DNA from: Triticum aestivum
Lineage: Eukaryota > Streptophyta > Magnoliopsida > Poales > Poaceae
NCBI RefSeq assembly: GCF_018294505.1
Contig: NC_057797.1
Location: 122,641,116 to 122,705,115 of the forward strand
Length of the DNA stretch: 64,000 nt
Direction of reading: 5' to 3'
Under the pieces are notes generated by a model. It worked only from the letters and a program-made list of their open reading frames with translations. It searched no databases and was not told where the DNA came from. A program made the position numbers and the translations under genes. Of the stretch, positions 48,282 to 60,744 are shown one piece after another; within the stretch, counting starts at the first letter, position 1, and the number at the start of each line of letters is the position of its first letter.

Positions 48282-49607
48282 AAATGGGAAGTACAAAGAT
48301 TGCAGTATTGTTGGGTTAAGTCCCTTCTGCAAGATTAATCCGATGCCAGAAGTAAGTACATTCTGATCTCTTTTTTTCTGTGTTTTGCCCGGCTATTAGT
48401 ACTTAATACTGATCTTTCTTCTTGTCTTTACAGGCCAATTTTGACGTCTGGGAGGTGAAATATGATCACGAAGCTACCAAGAAGGCGAAACTCGCCGCCA
48501 TGAATGCCAAGAAAACAGCCTGGAAATCCAAGAAGAAGAAGAAGAAAACCACTGCTGAAGATTTAATGAAGCTTGATGACTCGTCTGACTCGGAGGTAGC
48601 CCTTGACTCCCTTGGCCAATTTTTTAACACTCTTATTGACACTGATCCTTACCAGGATGACACTGGGGCCAGTCAGGCTGAGGAAGTAGAGGTAACTATT
48701 ATTTCCTCCAACTCAGAGCCCTTACCAAGACACAAAGTTCGTCGAGTGATTCGTAAAGTAAGGTTTTCTAACCCTTTAGCTCACTTGGATCCCAACTTTC
48801 ATTTGAAGAAACAGCAACATGAAAGCCGCCGTGAAGTTGGAATTGAGGATGAACCGGCTATTGTCCTTCAACAGACTCCTCAGAAACGCCTGAACGAGGT
48901 TTAATTGTTACTGTCTTTAACCCGTTTTGATGAATCCTGCTCCTTGTATTTTCTTTAACTCCTTTCATTTACCTTTACAGGAGGTGTCTCGTTCTTCGGG
49001 CGACTCTTCACAAACACAATTTCCGGCTTTCAAGACTGCTCCTGGGTAATTAAAAACCCTCTTTTCTTCCGAGTTTGATCAATTGTTATCTTAATGTTGA
49101 TTATTCTAAGATATTTTTCTTCAGTGGTCAAGCTAAGTCCAAAAAAGCGAAGGCAACAAAACCAATGGAAGATACGCCAGTACTAGCCTCTGGGCCAGCT
49201 AGGCCACCTTCTCCATTGACTGTCGCCCTAGAAGACTCGCCTATTGTTCATGAAGCAAATCCTCAAGAGCCATCCCTTGTCAAGAACACTATTAACTCTT
49301 CTGCAGCTGGTCCATCAAGCTCAACCAGCCCACCATATCCCCGTGTTCAAGATGTTCAAATTACTGGGAGAAGCTATGTTGAGCCGGGGAACCCGACGGT
49401 TTTGGCACAGTGCATCGCTAAGCAAGAAGCTTTGGAGAGGCGGAAGGTTCGTCTTGATGTTGCCAATTATGACTGTCTTAACGCCAGTGATATCTTATCC
49501 GGCTATCTTAGTCATGTACACTCCAGTCGTGATTCTGAGATTGAGATGGTCAAGCAGCTTCAATTGAAGTATGAGGTATGTAATTTCCGGTTTATCAACA
49601 TTCCTTC

Positions 49608-52033
49608 AGCCCCCAAGTCTGTAGATTATGAGAGAAACAGAATAACCTAGAGACTTACAATATAGACTGATACTTTTACCTCTGAATCTTTGCTTGATAT
49701 TAGTAGAACAAGACTTCACCCGTAGTCCCCAAGGACCGGTTTATTTAATCATTAATGAATCGGTACTTCAGAATTGAACGCCATCTGTAAAATACTTAAT
49801 ATTCCGGTTTAAACTTGAAAAACTTGCTGAACTGCGTGCATTAGCCCCCAAGTGCCAAGTGATGTTACTTCGTAAAGGACTTGGGACTTCAAATATGTTG
49901 GTAGAGTCATAAAAATTTGATTTTACATACATTAGCCCCCAAGTGTCAAGTGGTTTATTCATAAAGTATTTGAGACTTGAATCTTTGAAATTGGATACTG
50001 GAATTTGAAGCCAAGTCTTGATTTATCTGAATGTGTTCACAGAATGCATTGTCTGAACTGAACTCCCAATTGACTGATACAAAGACTCGGCTAGCGAACC
50101 AGGAATCAGAAATTAAATCTTCCACCTCCCAACTGCAAATAAGTCTTTCTGAAACGGAGAAGTTGAAGACTGACTTTGCTGTCAAAGAGAAAACATGGGC
50201 AGATGAGAAGATACTTCTGACCCGGCGAGCTGAGACAGCCGAAACAGCTCTGAAGGAAATTTCAACCGAACTGAATAGTTTAAAAGGCCGGGTGTCTCAG
50301 ATGGTCACTGCTATCTTTGGTAAGCTTCCTGATTTGATCTTTCATATGTGTTTCTTATCAAGCCAGAATATGATCCGTTAACCGACTCTGTGAAAAATGC
50401 GTGTAGGTCCGCGAAGTAAGAATCTAGACCAAGACCCGTTGATTAAGATGAAAGCCGTATATACTTTAACTGCACAATTGTATATCGGCGTGCAACGAGC
50501 TCTGGCAGCCATCTCTCCTACTAATCAAGGGTCTAACTGGATCAGTGACGTCCTGAAGAGGATGTCCATTCTCCCTGCCAGATTCCAAGAGGTGAAACGC
50601 TCCTGCACGCGAGCCGGAGCTTTGACTGGCCTAAGCCACTCCAAGGCTTGGGTACCAGATCTAGACCCGGCAGACGTGGCAAGGGGTTATCCTACCATGA
50701 AGGAGGACGGGTCTCCTTTTGATCAGGATGACTTTATAGCCTGCATCCGTGAAGTCCGGCCTCAGCCGACTAGCCTTGGAGATGACACCAATGTGGACAA
50801 GTATCAACCGGGTTTTGACAGTGAAAATAAGAAGATGGCCCCTCCTTCCTATAAAGTAACCGACTTGACCCACCGGTGAGAGAAGACACATTTGCCCCGG
50901 AGGTTGATCCGGTCGGCTTGATTGATGATGAAGCTGAATTTGTCGCCATGAATGGCTATGACTGGTCAAAACCCAACTTCCAGCAGATTCAAGATGTTGA
51001 GCCGGTGAGGGAAGGACAATGATCATCTTCATGGGCTTTAGAAAGCCTTGTAATAGCTTTAGCTGTTAAAAACACCGCATGTTTGCTTATGCCATCGCGC
51101 ATAAAATGCTTCTATGTGAATCTGTGCTTCCGGGTGCCAATGTTTTAATGCTTTTCTTATGCCTTGTTTAACACTTGTCTCTGCAATGTTTAAACTCTGT
51201 TCCTCTGAACACAAGGAAAAAGGAAATACCTGGCAAGGCGGTTTAGAAACAACTAGGTTTAAACACCTCTTTTACAGCCCATATTTCCACCTCAAAAAAT
51301 AGAGACAAATATAAATAAAGGATAAGGTTTAATACCAACTCTGAAGTTAACGCATCCGATAAGCGCGTGTAAGTAAAAACCATACCTTGTCCTTGGTGAT
51401 CCTTAGATCGCCGGTTTAAATAAATCGGGTGATGAATTTGAGAATTCAATATAAAAGTTGTGACTCTTTGAACATTCAATAATCATCATATCTCAGTAGC
51501 TCGTACCTTCGGATCCTTAGACCACCGGCTTGGATAACCCGGGCAGCTGTGTTGTCCGATAATTTAGCCGGCGAAGAGAGTAAGGCCATCTCATTTGTAA
51601 TATTGAAGCAACAAAAACTCAAAGGCAAGCAACAGATAACAAACATAATTTTAACTCTGTATTTAAAAGATTGGGGGTTTCTGATTCGAATACGATCAGT
51701 AAACCGGACCAAAGGGGTTAAGCTAAGGGAATACGACCATATAGCCCCCAGTGGCTTTGGCGTTGCGCCGATCAAGAGGTTACCGACAACTATGTTCTCT
51801 TTGGTTCGAATACGACCTATGTTTGAACAGGAAGCCCCCAAATGACCTTGAGAGGTTTTTAACGACCCTGATTCGAATATGATCCAAGTCGGCTCAAAAG
51901 GGGTTAAGCTATGATTCGGATACGATCAAGAAGCCCCCAAGTGAGTTTGGCCTTGAGCCGATCAAAAGGGTTACGACAGCTATGTTCTCTTTGGTTCGAG
52001 TACGACCTATGTTTGAACAGGAAGCCCCCAAGT
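49608..52033. repeat. Recurrent AGCCCCCAAGT motif in introns and 3' region
   Basis: AGCCCCCA, usually followed by AGT, occurs at 49608, 49843, 49934, 51743, 51833, 51932 and 52023, only in non-coding parts of the host element. Confidence 0.6.
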
Positions 52034-52318
52034 GACCATGATATTTACAGCTAGATTCGAATACGATCATAAGCCGGACTAGAAAAAGGTTAAACTTGAT
52101 TCAAATATGATCAGCTCCTTAATAGTCATTTGTGCAAAAGTAATAAAGATACATAATCTTTGAAAAGAAAAGAGACCGATGGTCTTACTTTATTGCTTAT
52201 CATCGTATATACAGGATGAACGTATGTACAGGATGAGAGCCGGTGGCTCAGGTATAGTACGGCCGAAGTTGAGCAATGTTCCACAGCCGGCGGGTCTCCT
52301 CTTCCGACTTACGTGAGT
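51023..52318 (+). other. 3' region of host element with 190-bp tandem duplication
   Basis: After the stop at 51022 no coding sequence is seen. TATGTTCTCTTTGGTTCGA starts at 51791 and again at 51981, each followed by a near-identical TACGACCTATGTTTGAACAG, giving a 190-bp period. ATTCGAATACGATCA-type words recur at 51683, 51869, 51914 and 52054. This may belong to the 3' LTR or a leader of it. Confidence 0.5.
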
Positions 52319-55300
52319 GTAACACCCTCGATGCGACTATAGCTCCCACGTGTCGAGGCACGACTTAGAGACATAATCGCATTGAAGGCATATGTCGCAA
52401 GTTAGGCAATCTTCACAACATCCCATGTAATAATAATAAAAGGGGAGATAACATAGTTGGCTTACACTTGCCACGTCAATCAAGTACATAAATAACATTA
52501 CATCATCCAAACACTCATGGCCCGACTACGGCGCCAAAATGAAAGAGAACCCAACATGCGACATGGTCCCAATCACCCCCAACTGGGCACCACTACTGAT
52601 CATCAGGAAAGGAAACATAGTATCGTTGAGAGTCTTCGTCGAACTCCCACTTGAGCTCATACGTGTCTCCTGGAGCGGAAACATCGGGCCCTGCATCTGG
52701 TGTAATAGTAATCTATGAGCCACAGGGACTCAGCAATCTCGCACCCTCGCGATCAAGACTATTTGAGCTTATAGGTAAGGCGAGGTAAAATAAGAGTGGA
52801 GCTGCAGCAAGTGACTAGCAAGTATGGTGGCTAACTTATTCGCAAAAGAGGGCGAGAAGAGGAGGCAAGCGCGAGCGAGAAGCTAGAGAACAACCTGCGC
52901 AAACATTACTCCAACACCGTGTCCACTTCCTGGACTCCGGCGAGAAGAGTCCATCACGGCAACACACCTAGTTGATTCCTTTTAATTAAATTAAGGTTCA
53001 AGTTATCTACAACCGGACATTAACAAATTCCCGTCTGCCCATAACCGCGGGCACGGCTTTCGAAAGTTCAATCCCTGCAGGGGAGTCCCAACTTAGCCCA
53101 TGACAAGCTCTCACGGTCAACGAAGGAATAGACCTCCTCCCAAGACGTTCCAATCAGACTCGGTATCTCGGTAACTCAAGACACTTCGACAGGTTAAAAC
53201 AAGACCAGCAACACCGCCCGAATGTGCCGACAAATCCCGATAGGAGCTGCACATATCTCTTTCTCAGGGCACACTCAGATTGTCTTAGGTACGGGTAGGC
53301 CAGCCCAGAGTTGCCCCTAGTGGCCACTGGCAGCTGACAGGTGGACCAACACTCAGAGGAGCACTAGCCTGGGGGGGTTAAAATAAGATGACCCTTGAGT
53401 CTGCAGAACCCAAGGGAAAGAAAAGGGGTAGGTGGCAAATGGTAAAACCAAGGTTGGGCATTGCTGGACAAGCTTTAATCAAGGCGAAATATCAAGGGGT
53501 TCCCATTATAACCCAACCACGTAAGGAACGCAAAATCCGGGAACATAACACCGATATGACGGAAACTAGGGCAGCAAGTGTGGAACAAAACACTAGGCGA
53601 GAGGCCGAGCCTTCCATCCTTTACCAAGTATATAGATGCATTAAGATAACATGGCAATATAATGATATCCCAACAAGTAAATAAATGTTCCAACAAGGAA
53701 CGGCCTCCAATCTTCACCTGCAACTAGCAACGCTATAAGAGGGGGCTGAGCAAAGCGGTAACATAGCCAATCAATGGTTTGCTAGGACAATGGTGGGTTA
53801 GAGGTTGACATGGCAATTTAGGAGGCTTGCAAGCAAGTGGTAGGCATCGTAGCAATGGCATAGCAAAAGAGCGAGCAAACTAGCATAGCAAAGATAGTAG
53901 TTATTTCGAGGGTATGATCATCTTGCATGCACAGTTGTCAGAGTTGACTGGATCCTCAAAAGCAAACTCAACGGGCTCCTCGTTAGCGAACTCGTCTCCT
54001 GGCTCTACCCAAATAAGACAAACAAGCAACAAGGATACAATCAACCACGTGCAAGAACAAGCAATATGATGAAATGATGATATGCTATGCGGCATGCGAT
54101 GCGGGATGCAAAATGCAAGATATGACAGGAAATGCATGAATCTGGCCTCAACATGGAATTCCAAGAGTGCCACTGGAAAGATGAGATGAAATCGCTTGAA
54201 AACGATATAAAGAACGCTGGAATCGGAGTTACGGTTTGGAAATGGCAAGCGATTCGAAAATGACACCGGTTTGCGATTTATAGCAAGTAGGCATCTAAAT
54301 GCAATGAGATGAACATGCTACAGCAATCAAACATGACAACAAAATACATGGCAGAGATTCACACAAGATGCTTAACAAAAGTCTAGCACTGAGCTACGGC
54401 CAATTCATCCATTAGGAGGTTCAAACAAGCATGGCAAAAATGCAAATGGTAAAACAGATCTCAGACTTAGTGAAATTAACACTTGTCTGGAATTTCAGAC
54501 CATATAGCCCTCTTCGAAGCAACAAAACAACATGCTAAAGGACCTGAAACATGACAAAGAAAGACATGGCATGGAGATACTCAACAAGCACACGGACATA
54601 AGCCAAAAGGGATCACAAAATATACTAACAAGCACACGAACATAGCAAAAACATAATCAGTTTTCAGACTTAGTGAAAACTGGGACATGCTGAAACATAA
54701 CTCACGAAGGCATGTTTACGAGCTCGATGCACTCACCACGGTGCAAGTCATGGCAAGAAAAGCATACACCCATCAATAAGGCACAAAATACAAGCTAGAC
54801 ATGGCAAGAACAATAGCATAGCATGCACGGATCAACTACAATAACATCGGCAAAATCGCAAACAAGTTGATGATCTGCCCAGATTCACAACAAAGCAAAA
54901 GTAGAGCTTGATTGACTCAAGCTAGGGTGCTCCATAATTGCAAACAAAGACATGGATGGATAGAGCACTATAATATTAACAAAACTCCCTTACTGATCAT
55001 CCTCAAAAGAGGCACGGATCACTAGGAAACAACAAGAACATATGGCATCATGAACTAAACAATCCCAGGACTTAGAGAAATCACTAAGTCCCTGAAAACA
55101 GAATTAGCAAGTGCACCACTTTGCAAACTTGCACAAGTCACCACACACATCCTAAAAATACATGGGTTGCACCTCTGGAAAGAGGGCAAAACCCTTAACA
55201 AAACATATGAAGAACTCACGGGCATATCATGCACACATTAATCATGGCAAAAATGACAAAAGTGCTAAACGGAGTAACAGATCTGGCAATTAACTCAAGT

Positions 55301-56653
55301 AGCCCTCTTCTAACAGCATTTCGGGCATCAAGATGAACTCAAATGAAAATTATGCAATGGAATGAAATGATGTACTCTCTGAGGTGAACATTTTGATATG
55401 CTATATGCCCAAATCGGAGCTACGGATGCAAAGTTACGGGGCCGCGAACAGGGGCATATGGACTGAAAATTTAAGGACTTGGAGAAAAAAACAACCCCAG
55501 ATCTAGGGTTTGCACGGAAACCGAGGCGGTGGTGGCACTGTAGCTGTTTGTCAGGGAAGAAGCAAGCAGCAGCCGGCGAGTGGAGGGAGGAGGCGGCGGC
55601 CGGCGTCGCCTGGGCCGGCGATGGCCGGGGTGGCGGGGCCGGACGAAGGGCGGCGGGGCCGGCGTGGAGGCGGCGGCCGGCTCCGGCGAGCTTGGCCTTG
55701 GCGGCGGGCGGCAGAGGCGCGAGGTGCGAGGCCGGGAGGCTGGCGAGGCGGAGGACAGGCGGCGGCCTGCTCCGGTCGCCGGAGTTGGTTGCCGGCGACG
55801 GCGAAGATCCGGCAAGGCGAGCGGAGCTGGGCGGCTCGGGCAGCTCGGCCGGGCGGCGGCGGATCTGGGCCCGCGGGGGCCTGCCTCGGGCCCCGTAGGC
55901 CGGCGCGGTGGGGAGGAGAAAGAGGAGGCGGCTGGGATGAGGTGGCGGTGTCCGATTGGGCCGGAACGGTGGCGCGGCTGATGTGGTGGACCCTGATTCG
56001 TCGGGGTGATGTGGCGGCGGCGGTGGACACGTCCAGCGGCGGGATGGACACGTCCGGTGGCGCGAGGAGGAAGATGGCTAGGGTTCATCCGCGAATTTCG
56101 GGAGGGGAGCACATATTTATAGGTGGAGGGGGCTAGGAGAGTCCAAATGAGGTGCGATTTTTGGCCACGCGATCGTGATCGAACGCTTTAGGACATGGAG
56201 CAGAGTTTGGTGAGTTTCAAGCCAAATTGGAGGGGTGTTGGGCTGCAACACACACGAGGCCTTTTCGGTCCCTCGGCTAACCGTTGGGGTACCAAATGAA
56301 GTCCAAATGGTACGAAACTTGACAGGCGGTCTACCGGTAGTAAACCAAGGCCGCTTGGCAAGTCTCGGTCCAATCCGGAAATGTTTAATCCCCACACACG
56401 AAAGAAAGCTAGAAATGACCACCGGAGGAGAACGAAGCGCCGGAATGCAAAATGGACAACGGGGAAAACGCTCGAATGCATGAGACAAACATGTATGCAA
56501 ATGCAATGCACATGATGACATGATATGAGATGCATGACAAAGACAACAACACACGGAGACAAAGACCCGAACCCGAGGAAAAGAATATAACTTAACGCCG
56601 GAAACGGCAAGAGTTGGAGTACAAATTGGGAAAGTTACATCCGGGGTGTTACA
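52319..56653 (-). repeat. 3' LTR of the minus-strand chromovirus, 4.3 kb
   Basis: Plus-strand ends TGTAACACCC and GGGGTGTTACA form an inverted pair. In element orientation it opens TGTAACACCCCGGATG. It matches 60745-64000 almost base for base, and the solo LTR at 44281-48281 in reverse. A TATAAATA box lies on the minus strand at 56121-56114. Confidence 0.93.
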
Positions 56654-56666
56654 ACACTCCACCACT

Positions 56667-56880
56667 ACGAAAGGATCTCGTCCTGAGATCTAGGACTGAA
56701 ATAACACCGGGTACTCAAAACGGAGGTGATCCTCGCGTTCCCAGGTAGCTTCACAGTCGGAATGGTGTGACCACTTGACTTTGAGAAATTTGGTTGACTT
56801 GTTGCGAGTCTTGCGTTCAGTCTCTTCAAGAATAGCAACTGGGTGCTCACGTTAAGAGAGATCTTCTTGGAGCTCAATGT
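56667..56880 (-). pseudogene. Detached chromodomain end of pol
   Basis: In the frame one base off from the preceding pol, the sequence reads EDIELQEDLS, stop, then EETERKTRNKSTKFLKVKW and EATWEREDHLRFEYP, the chromodomain that normally ends the integrase. It follows the deletion junction directly and stops before the purine tract and LTR. An additional TAA lies at about 56850. Confidence 0.85.
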
Positions 56881-58799
56881 CCTCGAAGTTGCAGATTAAG
56901 TTTGCGGAAAGCTTCACAAAGCTCGGGTTGATAAGGCTTGAGAATCAGACTGTTGCAGTAAGCTTTCCTGCTCAAAGCGTCAACAATCACATTGGCCTTG
57001 CCTGGAGTATACTCAATACTCGGATTATACTCTTGAATCATTTCGACCCATCGAGTTTGCCTGAGGTTGAGATTAGGCTGAGTGAAGATGTACTTGAGAC
57101 TCTTATGATCAGTGAAAATGTCCACTTTTCTCCCCAATAGAAGATGTCTCCAAGTCAAAAGAGCATGCACAACTACCGCCAACTCGAGATCATGAGTGGG
57201 GTAGTTCTTCTCATTAGGCTTCAACTGGCAAGATGTATAAGCAACAACTTTCTTCTCTTGCATCAATACTGCGCCAAGACCTTGGAGAGAGGCATCACAA
57301 AAGACCTCGTACGGCTTGGATTCATCAGGTGGAGTCAGTACTGGAGCAGTGATCAATTTCTCTTTCAAAGTGTTGAAAGCAATATCACACTCCGGAGACC
57401 AAACGTACTTGATGTGCTTCTGAAGAAGATTTGAGAGAGGCTTCGCGATCTTAGAAAAGTTTTCAACGAATCTTCGGCAATAGCTTGCGAGACCGAGAAA
57501 ACTGCGGAGTTGCTTCACGTTCTGAGGAGGTTCCCAATTCACAATTGCAGACACCTTCTTAGGATTCACGGCAATGCCCTTGGTAGAGATGATATGACCA
57601 AGATAAAGAACCTCATCGAGCCAAAATTCACACTTGGAGAACTTGGCGTAGAACTGATGTTCTCTGAGCTTATCAAGAAGCAAACGCAAGTGCTTGGCAT
57701 GATCTTCCTTGTTCTTCGAGAAAACCAGAATGTCGTCGAGATAGACCAAAACGAAGTCATTGGTGTAGGCGTTGAAGATGAAGTTCATCATGCGAGAGAA
57801 CGTCGGAGGAGCGTTGGCGAGGCCAAAAGACATGACAGTGTATTAATAAGAACCAAAGCTTGTTCTGAATGTTGTCTTGGGAATATCTTCTTCACGAATG
57901 CGAATCTGGTGATAACCCATACGGAGATCAAGCTTGGAGAATACTTGGGCACCTTTGAGTTGTTCGAACAGCTCATTGATGTTGGGAAGTGGGTATTTGT
58001 TCTTGATGGTCTTCTTGTTCACTGGACGGTAATCGACACAAAGTCGGTCCATTCCATCTTTCTTCTTCACAAAAAGAACACCACAACCCCACGGAGAAGA
58101 ACTAGGCCGGATGAGACCCATTTTCTTTTGCATATTGATCTGCTTCTTCAGCTCCTTCAACTCTTCAGGTCCGAGCTTGTAAGGACGCTTGCAAACAGGT
58201 TCCGTACCAGGCTCAAGATCAATAACGAATTCAACTGGCCGGTGCGGAGGCATTCCTGGGAGCTCTTCTAGAAAGATGTCTTGATATTCGCAAACGACTG
58301 GAATTTGAGAGATGGCATCCAATTCACCCTTCTCATTGAGAGAAAACAGACGGATAGTATTATCCCGAGCGGCAAAGATAATAACATCCTCAGACGAATG
58401 AGTCAATTGAATCTGCCTGGCTGCACAATCAAGCTGAGCCTTGTGCTTAGAAAGCCAATCCACCCCGAGAATAAGATCAATATCCGAGTCACCGAGAACC
58501 GTTGGAGAAGATAGAAACTTATAGTCACCCAAAGTGATAGTAACATCCGGAGCAATGGAGTTAGCATGCATGCGCTTACTGGGAGAGACAACTGCTAAAG
58601 GACCAGGCAAAATTTGCAAAGGCAAACCATGCTTAGATGAAAACGGTCTCGAGATGAAACAATGCGATGCACCCGTGTCAAAAAGAACTTTTGCAGGAAT
58701 ATCATTAATAGGAAGGTTACCCATGATCACATCTGACGAGTCCTCTGCCTGAGCTGCATTCATTAAATTGACCTTGGCATGCTTGGGGTTATGCTTGAC
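56874..58799 (-). pseudogene. pol: pol of minus-strand chromovirus: protease, RT, RNase H; integrase deleted
   Basis: In frame with gag. Protease [12 protein letters not shown] is intact. The reverse transcriptase runs from [14 protein letters not shown] through LVYLDDILVFSK, with a TAA at about 57842 just before YTVMSFGL. RNase H has FCDASLQGLG, HDLELAVVV, FTDHKSLKY and VDALSRK. Right after the LNLQL segment that normally leads into integrase, the sequence jumps to the start of the chromodomain linker (56881-56887), and the frame ends at 56874. The HHCC finger and the D,D,E core are absent, a loss of roughly 1.9 kb relative to the element at 957-4455. Confidence 0.92.
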
Positions 58800-59876
58800 C
58801 ACAGCTGTACTTGCCGATCTGACGGGAGGAGGAGGGGGAAGACGCCTTTGGTTGAAACACTTGTTGGCATAGTGACCCTTCTGTTGGCACTTGTTGCACG
58901 TGACCTCTGAAAGCAGCCGGTGATACGGAGCACTCGATCTTGGAGCTTGAGACGAAGTCTTGTCCTGAAAGCCAGGGTTGGGTGGGTGGGAAGAACCACT
59001 GCCACTTTTGCTCTTCTGCTGATACGGCTGACGGAACGGAGGAGGAGGAAGCCAAAACTTCTGCTGCTTGGCCACTTGAGTAGAGGAAGAATGAGTAACA
59101 TCTCTGACTCGCTTCTTGGAAGCATCACACCTCAACTGAGCAGCCTCTTGCTTCAGTGCCATGTTGTAGAACTCATCGTATCTCAAGGGTTCGAAGAGAA
59201 CAAGAGCTAGCTGAATTTATTCTCTGAGACCACCCCTGAACTGGTATATCATGCTCTTCTCATCAGGGACGTCCTGCTTGGCAAAGCGGGCGAGCTTCTG
59301 AAACAACTTGTTGTAGTCATAGACAGACAAAGAGCCTTGCTTCAGATTGCGGAATTCCTCACGCTTGCTTTGAACCACGCTCTGCGGAATATGATGAGCT
59401 CGGAAATCTCGATGGAAATCATCCCAAGTGATAACACGTCCACCTCTGGAGTCCTTGTACTGCTGGAACCATTCTGCAGCATGATCTTTGAGTTGGAAGG
59501 AAGTGAACTTAACAAAGTCCTCAGGCCTGACGTTACTGCACTCGAAATGTTTGCACAGATCCACAAGCCAATCGTCAGCATCGGTTGCCTCAACACAATT
59601 GCTGAAAGTCTTTGGCCTGTTAGCAAGGAACTGGTTGAGTGTAGCAAAGTGACTCCGATTGCTGCCTTGATTCCCATGACTGCCTTGATTGCGCTCTTGA
59701 AGAATTTGCATGATCAGCTGTGTGTTTGCATTGGTTGCGGCCATCACAGCTTGCCATGCCTCCGGAGGAGGAGCAGGTGGTGGCGGATCAGGATTCGGAG
59801 TCGTGTGCGTTGGAGGAGCCATCCTAAAGTGGTTGACCACCATTAGCACAAAGATAAATATTGAAGCTGAATCCAA
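58800..59876 (-). pseudogene. gag: gag of minus-strand chromovirus (one stop)
   Basis: After a Pro-rich N terminus (PPPPAPPPEAW) comes a Retrotrans_gag domain (DADDWLVDLCKHFE, AAEWFQQYKDSRGG, HHIPQSVVQSKREEFR). A linker leads to a CCHC knuckle [14 protein letters not shown] (about 58900-58860). The frame is continuous with pol. A TAA at 59219-59217, after RGGLRE, is the only break; the most economical reading is GAA to TAA. Start choice: the ATG at 59822 (MAPPTH) is the likeliest; upstream ATGs at 59843 and 59876 are in frame. Confidence 0.88.
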
Positions 59877-60727
59877 CGGAATGAAAATTGCAACATATAG
59901 TCTTCACATCCGAACAAAATGAACGAATGCATTCCTCTTGAAATGATCACATATCCATAAATTGAGAAGCCACGTAGAATTAAGGTAGAGAAATAAATCA
60001 ACAAGGTACGGATCAAGAACGAATAATCGGTAAGAAATCCCAATCTCAAACCAATATCCGTGGAAGAAAAACTAAAGCTACTAGAATTCCCACCTATGAA
60101 ACTTCCGAACCTTTCCGGTTATGCAATCAGGTGTTGGGGATACAGGGGAAGCATAATATCTCACCCAAACTAGCAAATCCTACATCCATATGTATCCATC
60201 CTTGAACACATAACCAAGAAACCTTCGGAAACCATCTACCTCAACCTTCGAGAAGCATCCGTTATACAAGTTATGGCGATACTCCCGAACTCCCGCCCTA
60301 GTACTGGGTGGCGTCGAGGTTATCTCACCAACGAACTGCATAAAAGAGATTCTCGATGTCGGCGTACTAGACTCAGGTATTCCAAAACTGTAACGATAAA
60401 ATTATGATGACAACACCTCAGAGCTCAACTCCTCGGGACACTTCCACTAAACCCCTGACAGGAGGCACCAAGACAATGTTCTCATCATAAAACCATCGGA
60501 ACGATTCCAAGATACCCGCGTGATCCTAAATTTTTTTTAGTGAAATTTGAGAAGAGAAGAGTCAAAACTCTACGTCAGGAAGCCTTACCAGAGCGATGAG
60601 GAGACTGGGAAGTAAAAAGAATTCCTAAACTCTCCGATATATAATTCCTAAATGACTCAAAACATTTTTCTATACACAACTCGGCTGCTAAAAACGATCA
60701 AGCAATGGGGCTCCTAAGGTCGGGGAA
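59877..60727 (-). other. Untranslated leader of the minus-strand chromovirus
   Basis: About 850 bp between primer site and gag with no open frame of note; expected to hold packaging signals. Confidence 0.5.
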
Positions 60728-60742
60728 GGCTCTGATTACCAA
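60728..60742 (-). other. Primer binding site (Met tRNA type)
   Basis: TTGGTAATCAGAGCC, two bases inside the 5' LTR in element orientation. It matches TGGTATCAGAGC apart from one extra A. Confidence 0.6.
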
Positions 60743-60744
60743 CT

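Larger units (their letters stand above)
43452..51022 (+). pseudogene. Six-exon gene with putative gypsy-type transposon (Transposase_28-like) domain, interrupted by a solo LTR
   Basis: Coding blocks: 43452-44280 continuing at 48287-48351; 48434-48898; 48981-49045; 49125-49575; 50043-50319; 50407-51022. All introns are GT...AG, most with good pyrimidine tracts. Exon 1 has the pattern GFSPPGSKFFREVL, ICNFQVLCEVYL, EPTIELFREYF, the core of the putative gypsy-type transposon domain. Exon 2 is Lys-rich (KSKKKKKKT) then acidic; exons 3-4 are Pro/Ser-rich; exon 5 is a strong coiled coil (about 90 residues); exon 6 is mixed and acidic. Removing the LTR and one AAATG leaves exon 1 in frame. Other damage: TGA at 44169-44171 (from CGA most simply) and a one-base shift near 50870. 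The role is unknown; the coiled coil suggests self-association. Confidence 0.75.
41997..52318 (+). mobile_element. Host retroelement carrying a Transposase_28-type gene, left part
   Basis: Starts TGTCATGGCAGATG, an LTR-like start, with a possible 5-bp duplication GGAAT before it. It contains a TATA promoter, a six-exon gene and a repetitive 3' zone. It is interrupted at 44281 by a solo LTR and at 52319 by a second element, and it resumes, if at all, beyond 64000. No gag or pol of its own is visible in this part, so it is either non-autonomous or its pol lies outside. The LTR assignment is tentative. Confidence 0.45.

Noticed and set aside
53388..53684. 98-residue frame repeated at 61814-62110
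   Set aside because: Duplicated only because both lie in LTR copies; the two versions differ without sign of protein-level constraint.
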